Below, piece by piece: positions 52,377-61,288 of a stretch of DNA of 64,000 nucleotides. The notes under the pieces were generated by a model, which was not told the origin of the DNA, ran no database searches, and saw nothing but the letters and a program-made list of their open reading frames with translations. The stretch is from Algoriphagus litoralis (GTDB taxonomy: Bacteria > Bacteroidota > Bacteroidia > Cytophagales > Cyclobacteriaceae): the NCBI RefSeq assembly GCF_003259255.1, contig NZ_QGOL01000002.1:124001-188000 (forward strand), read 5' to 3'. Within the stretch, counting starts at the first letter, position 1. Every line of letters starts with the position of its first letter. Both the position numbers and the translations under genes were made by a program.

Positions 52377-54035
52377 ATGAAAAATAATCGACGTGACTTT
52401 TTGCAGAAAATCGGGCTGGGGACTGCCGGCATTGCAGCGGCTCCATTTGCGGTGAATGCTACTTCACTTTCTCAACCCGCCCCTGAGGCAGATGATGAAC
52501 AATACCTGAAAATCGGAGATGACATCGCTATCGCAGATACCAGTTTCGGAAAAATCCGAGGCTATCAACTGAATGGGGTTTATACATTTCTTGGGGTGCC
52601 TTATGGTGCAAATACTGCTGGGAAAAATAGATTTATGCCTCCACAGAAGCCTGAAAAATGGGAAGGAATCAAGGATACGATCTGGTGGGGAAATACTGCC
52701 CCACAGATCATGGACAATCGCTATGCTGCTGTCCATTATTCTTTTGCGGATCATTGGAACTATGACGATGTCTCCGAAGATTGCCTCAAGCTGAATGTCT
52801 GGACCAATGCACTGGCAGACGGCAAAAAGCGTCCAGTTTTGGTGTGGCTTCATGGCGGAGGATTTACCAATGGCAACGGAATCGAACAAGACGGCTACCA
52901 TGGAGAAAACTTTGCCAAAAAAGGCGACGCAGTTTTCGTTTCCATCAATCACAGATTGGGGCCAATCGGATTTACGGATTTATCCGGAGTAGGAGGGGAA
53001 AAATACGCTTCTTCAGGCAATGTCAGTCAGCTAGACATTATCGCTTCGCTTCACTGGGTGAGGGATAATATTGCCAACTTCGGTGGTGACCCGGGCAATG
53101 TCACCATCATGGGTCAATCCGGAGGAGGAGCAAAAGTCACCTGCACGATGGCTATGCCAGCTTCTAAGGGACTAGTCCACAAGGGAGTCGCACTCAGCGG
53201 AAGCATGCTTCGGGCCAATGATCAAGAATACAGCCGCAAACTTGGGCAATATGTCATGGAAGAAGCCGGACTAAGCCCAGCAACTCTGGACAAGCTTCAG
53301 GAGATTTCTTGGCGCGAATACATTGACCTTGCAAACAAAGCTCTGGAGCGCATGCGGAAAGAAAATCCTCAACCTGGGTTCAGAGGAGGATTTGGACCCG
53401 TGGCAGATGGTGTACATGTACCAAAAGGAGAGTTTTTCTCCGATCCAAATGACCACACGGCAGAAATGCCACTGATGATCTGTACAACTTTCCACGAATG
53501 GAGTGCTACCCGCACCAATGCAAAGCTTGAAGCAGCCGGAGAAGCTGAGATTATCGAAGCCATGAAGCAGCGGTTTGGAGACAAATCAGGAGAAGTTTAC
53601 AAAGCGTATGCGGCTAATTTTCCCGGAAAAAAACCAGCGGAAATCATGACCCTAGCTGCCTCAAACCGAGCAAATGCTGTCGCTTGCGGCAATGCCAAAG
53701 TAAAACAGAATGCGCCCGTATACATGGCTTGGTTTGGCTGGGAGCCTAATCTTTACAATGGAAGAATGCGTGCATTCCACTGTATTGACATCTGTTTTTG
53801 GTTTGATAATACGGACCGAATGTACACGCACACCGGAGGAGGCAAGAGACCCAGAGTTCTTTCTGAGAAGATGTCAGCATCGCTTCTGGCTTTTATGAAA
53901 ACTGGAAATCCAAACGCCGGAGCACTTCCGAACTGGCCTAAATTCACCGCGCAAGGAGGTGAAGTGATGGTACTCAACGACAGTTCAGAAGTAAAAAATG
54001 ACCCGGATCGAGCTGCACGACTATCTTTGGCTTAG
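52377..54035 (+). CDS. Tat-exported type-B carboxylesterase
   Basis: A 552-residue carboxylesterase/lipase. The N-terminus NNRRDFLQKIGLGTAGIAAA is a twin-arginine signal. Alpha/beta-hydrolase of the type-B esterase family: FLGVPYGANTAGKNRFMPP, EDCLKLNVWTN, oxyanion VWLHGGGFTNGNG, and nucleophile S248 in IMGQSGGGAK; later FGPVADGVHVP, and an H in AFHCIDICFWFDN, close to the usual HxxDxxxxF catalytic His context. Such enzymes hydrolyse esters of short acids. No operon partners: a divergent tricorn gene upstream at 127 bp, and a hairpin then a membrane protein gene downstream. Confidence 0.93.
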   Translation: MKNNRRDFLQKIGLGTAGIAAAPFAVNATSLSQPAPEADDEQYLKIGDDIAIADTSFGKIRGYQLNGVYTFLGVPYGANTAGKNRFMPPQKPEKWEGIKDTIWWGNTAPQIMDNRYAAVHYSFADHWNYDDVSEDCLKLNVWTNALADGKKRPVLVWLHGGGFTNGNGIEQDGYHGENFAKKGDAVFVSINHRLGPIGFTDLSGVGGEKYASSGNVSQLDIIASLHWVRDNIANFGGDPGNVTIMGQSGGGAKVTCTMAMPASKGLVHKGVALSGSMLRANDQEYSRKLGQYVMEEAGLSPATLDKLQEISWREYIDLANKALERMRKENPQPGFRGGFGPVADGVHVPKGEFFSDPNDHTAEMPLMICTTFHEWSATRTNAKLEAAGEAEIIEAMKQRFGDKSGEVYKAYAANFPGKKPAEIMTLAASNRANAVACGNAKVKQNAPVYMAWFGWEPNLYNGRMRAFHCIDICFWFDNTDRMYTHTGGGKRPRVLSEKMSASLLAFMKTGNPNAGALPNWPKFTAQGGEVMVLNDSSEVKNDPDRAARLSLA

Positions 54036-54064
54036 GACAAATAAGTATAACCCACAGCCAATCG

Positions 54065-54130
54065 CAAACGTTGGGAATTTGAATGTCAAAAGCTTAAGAG
54101 TAAAGACTATTCCAAATTCCCAACAGTTTG
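54065..54130. repeat. Long imperfect inverted repeat between the esterase and membrane-protein genes
   Basis: GTTGGGAATTTG (54070-54081) is perfectly matched by CAAATTCCCAAC (54113-54124), and the arms extend outward by CAAAC/GTTTG (54065-54069 and 54126-54130) after a 1-base bulge. The loop is about 31 bases and holds AAGCTTAAG. No T-run follows, and the membrane-protein ATG at 54134 starts 3 bp after the repeat. Confidence 0.7.
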
Positions 54131-54133
54131 CTT

Positions 54134-54508
54134 ATGATCCAAAAGAAACACCTCCCTACTATAGCACTTGGATTAGTGATTGGAGCCATAGGATATTGGA
54201 TGGCTGACTTTTCCGAAAAAGGGGAGTTTTCCCGAGTGATATACTTCTTTTTAGCTCCAGGAGCTTTTGTCGGCGCTGCAATTTCTTTCTCTCTTCGAAA
54301 AAAATCCCCCGGGTTTATAGCCCTGCTGATCAGCTTTGGAGTGGTTTTGGGCATGCTTTCCAAGATACTTTATGATCTGGCTCGTGATATCAATTCCCAT
54401 GACATGTTGCCCTTCGAGCTGCTGTTAGGGCTGGTTATTGTACTTCCTGCAGCATTTATCGGTTCCTATTTGGTGTGGGGAATATTCCAGATAGCTGGGA
54501 AAAATTAA
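54134..54508 (+). CDS. Small integral membrane protein of unknown function
   Basis: A 124-residue protein with about four hydrophobic segments: HLPTIALGLVIGAIGYWMA, VIYFFLAPGAFVGAAISFSL, GFIALLISFGVVLGMLSKIL and LLLGLVIVLPAAFIGSYLVW. Start at the ATG 54134 (MIQKK); the TTG two codons earlier is equally in frame but less likely. No conserved charged motif is evident, and no family is recognised. It probably resides in the inner membrane. An unusual inverted repeat ends immediately upstream of its start, and the next gene (phosphorylase-like) begins 69 bp after its stop. Confidence 0.7.
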   Translation: MIQKKHLPTIALGLVIGAIGYWMADFSEKGEFSRVIYFFLAPGAFVGAAISFSLRKKSPGFIALLISFGVVLGMLSKILYDLARDINSHDMLPFELLLGLVIVLPAAFIGSYLVWGIFQIAGKN

Positions 54509-54577
54509 GCTCAATAATTATTTAATGAGACTTTTTTGAGCAATTGATTTAACTTATCGCTCTCAAAATTGAATATC

Positions 54578-56236
54578 ATGACTGACTTTAGAAACTATAA
54601 AGTTCCTTACGAGCTTGCCCCGGAATTCTCAAAATCAGTGGCTTATTTCTCCATGGAATTTGCCATTCACCAACCCTTGAAGATCTACAGTGGCGGACTT
54701 GGATTTCTTTCTGGATCCCATTTGCGAAGCGCCTATGAACTCAAGCAAAACCTGATTGGAATCGGCATTCTTTGGAAATACGGCTACTATGACCAAGGCA
54801 GAAATCAGGATCAAACCTTAAAGCCTGAGTGGTACGAAAAAACATACAGCTTCTTACAAGATACCGGGATAAAATTCACCGTGCCGGTACATGATCAGCC
54901 TGTATGGGTGAAAGCTTGGTACTTACCTCCAACGACATTTAAGAGTGCTCCACTTTTTCTCCTGAGTACTGACCTTCCTGAAAACGACTACCTCAGTCAG
55001 ACCATTACCCACCGCCTGTATGATGCAGATACTGCTGCCAAGATCGCGCAGTCTATGATTTTGGGTATTGGTGGAGCCAAATTGATCGATGAACTGAATT
55101 TTAACCCCGAGGTATATCACCTCAATGAAGCACATGGGGTGAGCAGTGTATTCTACCTTCTGAAGAAATTCGGAAGTAAAGCTGAAGTACAAAAGCGGCT
55201 TGTCTTCACTACCCACACCCCTGAGGAAGCAGGGAATGAGAAACATGATTACTTCCTACTCAACAAAATGAGCTTTTTCTCCGGGTACTCGGTTCAAGAG
55301 GTTCAAAAACTGACCGAAATGGATGGTACCATTTTCAATCACAGTTTGGCTGCCTTACGTTTTGCCCGAAAAGCAAACGGGGTCAGCAAACTTCACGGAG
55401 AAGTCAGCCGCAGAATGTGGGGGGACTATCCCAATATTCCCGAAATTCAATCCATTACCAATGCGCAAAACTGGAATTATTGGGCAGATAAGCAACTCTT
55501 CAGATTCATGGAGGAAGGAGATAATCCAGGATTCGATGATCGTAAGCGCTATTTGAAAAAGCGGGCATTTGAGATCGTAGCTGACCAAACCGGGAAAATG
55601 CTGGATCCTGATGTATTGACTATCGTATGGGCCAGGAGATTTGCAGCTTACAAAAGACCCGACTTGATCACTCGGGACATCCGGCGATTTGATGCCTTGA
55701 TGCGAAATACGGATCGGCCAATTCAGATCATCTGGGCTGGTAAACCCTATCCGATGGACTATGGCGCAATCAGTGTCTTCAACCAACTGGTTCACCTGAG
55801 CAAAAACTATTCAAACGTCGCAGTCTGCGTGGATTATGAATTGACCCTCAGCAAGCGACTGAAGCAGGCTTCGGATGTATGGTTAAACAACCCTCGTGTA
55901 CCGCGTGAAGCCTCCGGCACCAGCGGAATGACAGCTTCTATGAATGGTGCAGTCAACTTCAGCACCTTTGACGGGTGGATTTGTGAGTTTGCCAGACATC
56001 AGGAGAATTGCTTTATCATTCCTCAAGTAGACTATCAGAATCTTAGTGTACAAGACCAAGACGAAGAAGATCTGGAACACCTGTATGATATTCTTGAAAA
56101 TCAGATCATCCCGATGTATTACGACAATAAGCGCAAGTGGAGAGACATGGTCCAAGCAGGAATGCACGATGTTCGATATGAATTCGAAAGCAACCGAATG
56201 GCCAAGGAATACTATGAGTTGATGTACTCTGAGTGA
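54578..56236 (+). CDS. Alpha-glucan phosphorylase-like protein (GT35) lacking the PLP lysine
   Basis: A 552-residue protein of the TIGR02094-like alpha-glucan phosphorylase group, cytoplasmic. The ATG at 54578 is used (an in-frame TTG lies 9 bp earlier). Family motifs: YFSMEFAIHQPLKIYSGGLG, SGSHLRSAYEL, YHLNEAHGVSSVFYLL, VFTTHTPEEAGNEKHD, WARRFAAYKRPDL, IIWAGKPYP, and NNPRVPREASGTSGM then TASMNGAVNFSTFDGW. In known phosphorylases the residue after SGM is the lysine that binds PLP; here it is T452 (codon ACA, one base from AAA). Either the enzyme is not PLP-dependent, and so not a normal phosphorylase, or it is inactive. The rest of the fold appears intact and under selection. A terminator follows at 56257. 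Confidence 0.85.
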   Translation: MTDFRNYKVPYELAPEFSKSVAYFSMEFAIHQPLKIYSGGLGFLSGSHLRSAYELKQNLIGIGILWKYGYYDQGRNQDQTLKPEWYEKTYSFLQDTGIKFTVPVHDQPVWVKAWYLPPTTFKSAPLFLLSTDLPENDYLSQTITHRLYDADTAAKIAQSMILGIGGAKLIDELNFNPEVYHLNEAHGVSSVFYLLKKFGSKAEVQKRLVFTTHTPEEAGNEKHDYFLLNKMSFFSGYSVQEVQKLTEMDGTIFNHSLAALRFARKANGVSKLHGEVSRRMWGDYPNIPEIQSITNAQNWNYWADKQLFRFMEEGDNPGFDDRKRYLKKRAFEIVADQTGKMLDPDVLTIVWARRFAAYKRPDLITRDIRRFDALMRNTDRPIQIIWAGKPYPMDYGAISVFNQLVHLSKNYSNVAVCVDYELTLSKRLKQASDVWLNNPRVPREASGTSGMTASMNGAVNFSTFDGWICEFARHQENCFIIPQVDYQNLSVQDQDEEDLEHLYDILENQIIPMYYDNKRKWRDMVQAGMHDVRYEFESNRMAKEYYELMYSE

Positions 56237-56256
56237 AAGAATCGATTTTTAAAGCG

Positions 56257-56288
56257 AAAAAGTCCAGATGATAATTCTGGACTTTTTT
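56257..56288 (+). terminator. Terminator of the phosphorylase-like gene
   Basis: AAAAAGTCCAGA (56257-56268) pairs with TCTGGACTTTTT (56276-56287), 7-base loop, followed by a T-run. It begins 21 bp after the stop and sits between convergent genes, so it may also serve the gene ending at 56330 on the minus strand. Confidence 0.9.
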
Positions 56289-56329
56289 GTTTTTGGCTTT
56301 TAGAAAATGGAACCTTCCTCATCATTTTT

Positions 56330-57994
56330 TCACTTGATTCGAAAAATTTTCCCCTCCGTTTTACTCATGATGTAGACATTTTTTTCAGCGTCTATCCCAA
56401 ACTTCAAATCTACTCGATCGTGATTGACTAGGGTCTGCATGGATACTTCTTTCCCTTCAAAAGTAACTCCCCAAGTCTTCACGACTGGTTCCGCTTCACT
56501 CAAATCCGCAAAAAACAACCTTCCTGAGGGAATGTCTCCAAAGACAAATTTACCTTTCAGCGGTCCGCTGGGCATAGTATAGCCACCAATAACGGCTACG
56601 GTTTCGTCATGCTCCAACTGAATCAGGGGGTAAGTTACGCCGAATTTCGCATCGTCTCCAGGAAGAGGATACAGCGCACGGAAGCTTCCAAAGGGATTGA
56701 TGGCAAAAGCCCCCTCGCGAATCGGCCACCCGTAGAATTTACCTTCTTGGATCCGATTGATCTCCTCAATGCTATGCTGACCGATGTCTGTGGCATGAAT
56801 TTGTCCTTTTACATCCCAAAAGATCCGATTGGGGTTTCGGAAACCATAGGCTACAATCTCACCTGCTTTTCCAGCTACTGCAGCGAATGGATTGATTTTG
56901 GGAATCCCATACTCGCCATTGACTCCGTCTTTTCCCGCAGGGTCAATTCTCAAAATACTGCTGTAGATTCCTGCGCCCTTGTGATTGGATATTGCAGCAA
57001 AGCGCTTCTCGGCCGTACCCCCATCTCCATAGCCGATGTAAAGCAAACCGAAGTCTGATTCGGCTTTTTTGGAATTAGGATTAAAAGTCAACTCCTGCAT
57101 TCCGTGGGCTTGCGAAGCATTGTCAATGCGGAGGATTTCACGATCAGTTCCTTTGAAGGTGGGGGCACCTGGATCTTCGGCTTTCCATTCTGTCAACACC
57201 CACTGCATGAAAACACCCAAACTATCGGTGTATCCAAAGTCTGATGGCTGGGTACCACCCGGTTCGGTATGAGAAGTGTAGAATAGTCCATTTTTCTGAA
57301 AGTCCGGGTGAAAAGCAAAACTTCCCACTCCAGTCGCCCAACCCGGTTTACTGACCATATCCGGTCTAGAGGCTTTGAGGTCAAGGTATAAAACTGGCTT
57401 TTGATCCACCAGCTCATAAATCCCAACACGTTGGTCATTGATCATCAGGCGATCTGTGCCGGGAATTGGCTCCATTTTGGTCATTTTTGCCAATGCCGGT
57501 ACCGAGTCACTAGCGGGCAACTGAGCAAAAAACTCCAACTCCAGCCTGATCCCTGAATCCTGAATTTTATCTGGAATCAGATTGGAAGTCGTATCTCCGC
57601 TGATCGGAATGGGTAGCGTCTCAAACGTATGCATGTAACTCACTATTGCATCGATATCCTGATCAGCAAAGTCTGGAAAGCCGGGCATTTGGCTTTTGTA
57701 CTTGGCGAGAAGTTCAACAGCACGAGGATCTTTTGCTTCGATGGCTGCTGCGGGATTTTTGATAAAGTTGCTGATCCATTCGGTCTCAATCTGCCGGGTC
57801 AATCCACTGAGATTTGGCCCTATGGCATCTTCGTTGAAATTATGACAGGTGGAGCAATGCTTTTCGAAAAGCGTCCTACCCTTTAAAATTTGACTAGCAT
57901 CGGTAGAAATCTCCACGCCGAACTCTTTTTTTTCCGGAGTACAGGAAAGAATAAAAAGCAGAGAAAGAGCGGAGGTTATGTGGGCATTTTTCAT
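56330..57994 (-). CDS. Cytochrome c fused to a PQQ-type sugar (sorbosone-like) dehydrogenase, lipoprotein
   Basis: A 554-residue two-domain exported protein. Lipoprotein signal MKNAHITSALSLLFILSC (Cys18). About 33-125 is a class-I cytochrome c: heme motif C47-S-T-C50-H51 and axial-Met candidate M103 (SQMPGF). About 170-550 is a six-bladed propeller of the soluble-glucose/sorbosone dehydrogenase type (GSFAFHPDFQKNGLFYTSHT, LYIGYGDGG, HATDIGQHSIEEIN and FYGWPIREG). Such enzymes oxidise sugars or aldehydes in the periplasm with PQQ and give electrons to a cytochrome, here covalently attached. No PQQ synthesis genes are in the window; their absence elsewhere is not known. The gene is downstream of, and likely separate from, the fad operon terminator. 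Confidence 0.9.
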   Translation of the reverse strand: MKNAHITSALSLLFILSCTPEKKEFGVEISTDASQILKGRTLFEKHCSTCHNFNEDAIGPNLSGLTRQIETEWISNFIKNPAAAIEAKDPRAVELLAKYKSQMPGFPDFADQDIDAIVSYMHTFETLPIPISGDTTSNLIPDKIQDSGIRLELEFFAQLPASDSVPALAKMTKMEPIPGTDRLMINDQRVGIYELVDQKPVLYLDLKASRPDMVSKPGWATGVGSFAFHPDFQKNGLFYTSHTEPGGTQPSDFGYTDSLGVFMQWVLTEWKAEDPGAPTFKGTDREILRIDNASQAHGMQELTFNPNSKKAESDFGLLYIGYGDGGTAEKRFAAISNHKGAGIYSSILRIDPAGKDGVNGEYGIPKINPFAAVAGKAGEIVAYGFRNPNRIFWDVKGQIHATDIGQHSIEEINRIQEGKFYGWPIREGAFAINPFGSFRALYPLPGDDAKFGVTYPLIQLEHDETVAVIGGYTMPSGPLKGKFVFGDIPSGRLFFADLSEAEPVVKTWGVTFEGKEVSMQTLVNHDRVDLKFGIDAEKNVYIMSKTEGKIFRIK

Positions 57995-58092
57995 CCCTAC
58001 TAAATTGGGCTTTTTGTTGATTGTAAAAAACTTACAGCAAGTGAAAGGGGCTTAAACCTGATGTTTTTTTCGGAATGGATTTCGTAATGCGC

Positions 58093-58126
58093 AAAAAAAA
58101 CCTCCGGTCGCATTCAAAACCGGAGG
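58093..58126 (-). terminator. Terminator of the fad operon
   Basis: CCTCCGG (58101-58107) and CCGGAGG (58120-58126) form a 7-bp GC-rich stem with a 12-base loop, followed on the minus strand by eight T residues (A-run at 58093-58100). It starts 26 bp after the acyl-CoA dehydrogenase stop. Confidence 0.88.
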
Positions 58127-58151
58127 CTTGGGTACTCAATCTATCTCTAAA

Positions 58152-59945
58152 TTAAAATGGGTATTTCCCCTGGGCAATCATGTAATCCGCTATCTGTCTT
58201 CTGAGTACTTTGGTATTGACCAATTCAGCTTTGGTATAGCGCTTCAAGCCCATCAACATTACTTTCTGCTCATCTGCTTTGGTAAATGCTGCAATGGCTT
58301 CTTTGGCAGCTGCGTTGATTTTTTCGATCGCTTCAGCGAGGTAAACCTGAGACATGGCGATTTGATTGGTGCAGGCTTCTTCACCTTTGATGCTTACCAG
58401 TTTTTCAGTCCGGAGAATAGCGGATTCGACAGCATAGATTTCGATCATCAGGTCTGCCAGATTCATCATGACTTCCTGTTCGTCTTCGATACGATCTTGA
58501 AGTGCCATGGCAGCTTTACCGCCGACCATGAGGAATATTTTTTTCAGGTTTTTTAGGACTACTTTTTCAGCTGCGAAAAGCTCAGAAGTATCGATCGTCT
58601 CGAAGGATGGTACAGAAGTCAATTCAGCAGAGACTGCCATCGCTGGCTCAAATAGGTTGACTTCTCCCTTCATCGCTCGCTTCAAGAGCATGCCGACCAT
58701 CAGCATTCTGTTGATTTCATTGGTGCCTTCGTAGATTCTGGCTATTCGAGCGTCGCGGTAGGCACGCTCCATCGGTGCTTCCGCGGAGTAGCCCATACCT
58801 CCGTATACCTGTACTCCCTGATCCACTACATAATCAAGAACCTCAGAGCCGTGGATTTTTGCAATGGCACACTCCATGGCAAAAGCTTCAACGCCTTTCA
58901 ATTTTGCTTCGGTTTCGTTCATCCCTTCTGCAATCAGGGCATTAATCCGATCCTCAATATCTTGCCCTACACGATAACAAAGTGATTCCGAAACATAGGT
59001 TCGAATAGCCATTTCAGCCAGTTTGGACTTGATCGCTCCAAATGAATTGATGCTCACTCCAAATTGCTTTCGCTCAGAAGAATATCTGATGGAATGAGTA
59101 GTCACGGTCCGCACACCCCCCAAAACGCCTGCTCCAAGCTTGACACGACCGATATTGAGAATGTTCACGGCGATTTTGAATCCATTCTGTCGATCAGAAA
59201 GCATGTTTTCCACAGGAACAGGGCAGTCGTTGAAGAAAACCTGACGAGTGGATGAACCTTTGATTCCCATCTTTTTCTCTTCTTCATTCATGGTAATGCC
59301 ACCGAAGGTTTTTTCCACGATGAATGCAGTCAGATTTTTATCGTCTTCAATTTTGGCAAAAACGATAAAGAGGTCTGCAAATCCAGCATTGGAGATCCAC
59401 ATTTTCTGCCCGGAGATAAGGTAGTGTTTGCCATCGGGAGAGAGCACCGCTTTGGTTTTTCCACTATTTGCATCCGATCCAGCATCCGGTTCGGTGAGGC
59501 AATAGCAGGCAGCCCATTCACCTGTAGCAAGTAAGGGCAGATATTTTTGCTTTTGCTCTTCAGAACCATAATACAGGATTGGTAAAGTGCCTATGCCTGT
59601 ATGTGCTCCATAGGTGGTAGAAAAAGAGCCAGCAGCGCCGATGATATCTGCGATTAGCATGGAGGTATTGAAGCTCATGCCCATTCCTCCATATTCTTCT
59701 GGAACAGAAATTCCCAACAGACCCAATTCTCCTGCTTTTTTGAAAATCGAGGGGACCAAATCTGGATCCTTCATGCCATCAATCGCCTCAATGTTGGGAG
59801 TGATTTCGGTATCGATAAAGTCCTGACAAGCCTGAGCCATCATCTTTTGCTCTTCTGTAAATTGCTCCGGGATAAAAATATCCTTTGCTGGAGTCTCTCT
59901 CACGAGGAATTCACCTCCTTGGATTGCTTTTGAAAGTGTGTTCAT
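58152..59945 (-). CDS. fadE: Acyl-CoA dehydrogenase (FadE-type)
   Basis: A 597-residue FAD enzyme that makes trans-2-enoyl-CoA, first step of beta-oxidation, in the cytoplasm. Seen: helical N-domain (EEQKMMAQACQDFIDTEI), middle beta domain with CLTEPDAGSDANSG and WISNAGFADLFIVFAK, the FAD-binding region around RTYVSESLCYRVGQDI, and the AYRDARIARIYEGTNEINRM motif near 395-415 that holds the family's catalytic Glu/Gly context. An additional ~170-residue helical C-terminal extension (from ELTSVPSFETID) is typical of the long Bacillus FadE and Bacteroidota enzymes. Last gene of the fadN-fadA-fadE order; 96 bp follow from fadA. Chain-length preference is not evident. Confidence 0.94.
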   Translation of the reverse strand: MNTLSKAIQGGEFLVRETPAKDIFIPEQFTEEQKMMAQACQDFIDTEITPNIEAIDGMKDPDLVPSIFKKAGELGLLGISVPEEYGGMGMSFNTSMLIADIIGAAGSFSTTYGAHTGIGTLPILYYGSEEQKQKYLPLLATGEWAACYCLTEPDAGSDANSGKTKAVLSPDGKHYLISGQKMWISNAGFADLFIVFAKIEDDKNLTAFIVEKTFGGITMNEEEKKMGIKGSSTRQVFFNDCPVPVENMLSDRQNGFKIAVNILNIGRVKLGAGVLGGVRTVTTHSIRYSSERKQFGVSINSFGAIKSKLAEMAIRTYVSESLCYRVGQDIEDRINALIAEGMNETEAKLKGVEAFAMECAIAKIHGSEVLDYVVDQGVQVYGGMGYSAEAPMERAYRDARIARIYEGTNEINRMLMVGMLLKRAMKGEVNLFEPAMAVSAELTSVPSFETIDTSELFAAEKVVLKNLKKIFLMVGGKAAMALQDRIEDEQEVMMNLADLMIEIYAVESAILRTEKLVSIKGEEACTNQIAMSQVYLAEAIEKINAAAKEAIAAFTKADEQKVMLMGLKRYTKAELVNTKVLRRQIADYMIAQGKYPF

Positions 59946-60041
59946 ATTTTTTGCTTTTCGTTTTCTTCATTAGTCAGCATTCAGTCTTCGCCATTTTTAA
60001 AAATGACTATCTAAGGATGAATATCTAAGGCCGAAGTAGTG

Positions 60042-61217
60042 CTATTTCAACAACTCATACACTCCTGCTACTCCTTGACCACCGCCTACACAGGCTGTGA
60101 CCAGACCATACTTCTTATTTTGCCGTCTCAATTCATTGAAAATCTGAATAGAAAGCTTGGCTCCAGTACATCCCAATGGGTGACCCAAAGCAACCGCACC
60201 TCCATTGACGTTGACTATATCCGGATTCATATCCAATGACTTCATCACTGCCAAGCCTTGTGCTGCAAATGCTTCATTCAATTCAACCAAATCAATGTCA
60301 TTCAAGGTCAATCCTGCCTGCTTGAGCGCCTTTGGAACAGCTTCTTTGGGACCAATTCCCATGATTCTGGGATCTACACCTGCCACAGCATAAGACATCA
60401 TGCGAGCTACAGGCTCCAGCCCTAGGGACTTCATCAGTCGCTCTGACATCACAACGACAAATGCTGCTCCGTCCGAGGTTTGAGAGGAATTACCAGCAGT
60501 CACTTGGCCACCGTTCTTGAAAGCCGGCTTCAAGGCTGCTAGCGCTTCCATGGTGGTTCCTGCCCGGGGTCCTTCATCTGTGTCGACTGTGTATTTTCGA
60601 GTCTTCTTTTTACCCTTTTCATCCAGGTAGGTTTCTTCTACCTCTACCGGAACGATTTCATCCTTAAATTTCCCATTGGCAATGGCTGCCAAGGCTTTGT
60701 CATGAGATCCAACTGAAAATGCATCTGCTTCCTCCCGAGTGATGCTGTATTCCTTTGCTAGCTCTTCGGCAGTTAAGCCCATGCTGATGTAATACGAAGG
60801 ATGCTGAGTAGCTATTTTGTAATTGAGCGCGGTTTTATAGCCCATCATCGGGACCAAAGACATAGATTCAGTGCCTCCGGCAATAATACAATCGGCCATT
60901 CCGGCTTTGATCTTGCCAACAGCAAGAGCAATCGCTTCCAATCCAGAGCCACAATACCTGTTGATGATAAAGCCGGGGTTTTCGATTCCTAAGGCTAAAA
61001 GGGAAATCATCCGACCCATCTGCATTCCCTGTTCTGCTTCGGGAACCGCATTGCCTACGATCAGATCGTCCACCATTTTTGTTTCCAGACCAGGCGTATT
61101 TGCGACCAAATGCTTGATCACATCCGCTGCCAAATCATCGGGACGATAGAATCGGAATCCCCCTCTTTTTGACTTACCTACTGCTGATCTATATCCGTTA
61201 ATTATATATGCTTCCAT
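60042..61217 (-). CDS. fadA: Acetyl-CoA acyltransferase (3-ketoacyl-CoA thiolase)
   Basis: A 391-residue thiolase, the usual length. It cleaves 3-ketoacyl-CoA to acetyl-CoA and a shortened acyl-CoA. Seen: the nucleophilic C89 in NRYCGSGLEAI, GGTESMSLVPM, the His of GGAVALGHPLGCTGAK, and the second Cys in LVTACVGGGQGVAGVYE. The start MEAYIINGYRSAVGK is the usual first strand. The 3'-neighbour is fadE and the 5'-neighbour fadN (61691), with a mobile-element-like insertion of 435 bp between, which places the native fadN-fadA gap at only about 38 bp. FadN and FadA normally act as a complex, so separation of the genes may matter for stoichiometry. Confidence 0.95.
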   Translation of the reverse strand: MEAYIINGYRSAVGKSKRGGFRFYRPDDLAADVIKHLVANTPGLETKMVDDLIVGNAVPEAEQGMQMGRMISLLALGIENPGFIINRYCGSGLEAIALAVGKIKAGMADCIIAGGTESMSLVPMMGYKTALNYKIATQHPSYYISMGLTAEELAKEYSITREEADAFSVGSHDKALAAIANGKFKDEIVPVEVEETYLDEKGKKKTRKYTVDTDEGPRAGTTMEALAALKPAFKNGGQVTAGNSSQTSDGAAFVVVMSERLMKSLGLEPVARMMSYAVAGVDPRIMGIGPKEAVPKALKQAGLTLNDIDLVELNEAFAAQGLAVMKSLDMNPDIVNVNGGAVALGHPLGCTGAKLSIQIFNELRRQNKKYGLVTACVGGGQGVAGVYELLK

Positions 61218-61252
61218 TTGTTTGTCGTTATTTGTTTTGGATTATTGAAGGT

Positions 61253-61288
61253 GAGTATCAAGTAGCTGGTATGAAGTATCAAGATTTT
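61253..61288 (+). repeat. Left inverted terminal repeat of the four-helix-bundle element
   Basis: GAGTATCAAG, an 11-base spacer, then AAGTATCAAGATTTT. The element's gene stops inside it (stop codon complement at 61279-61281). Confidence 0.8.
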
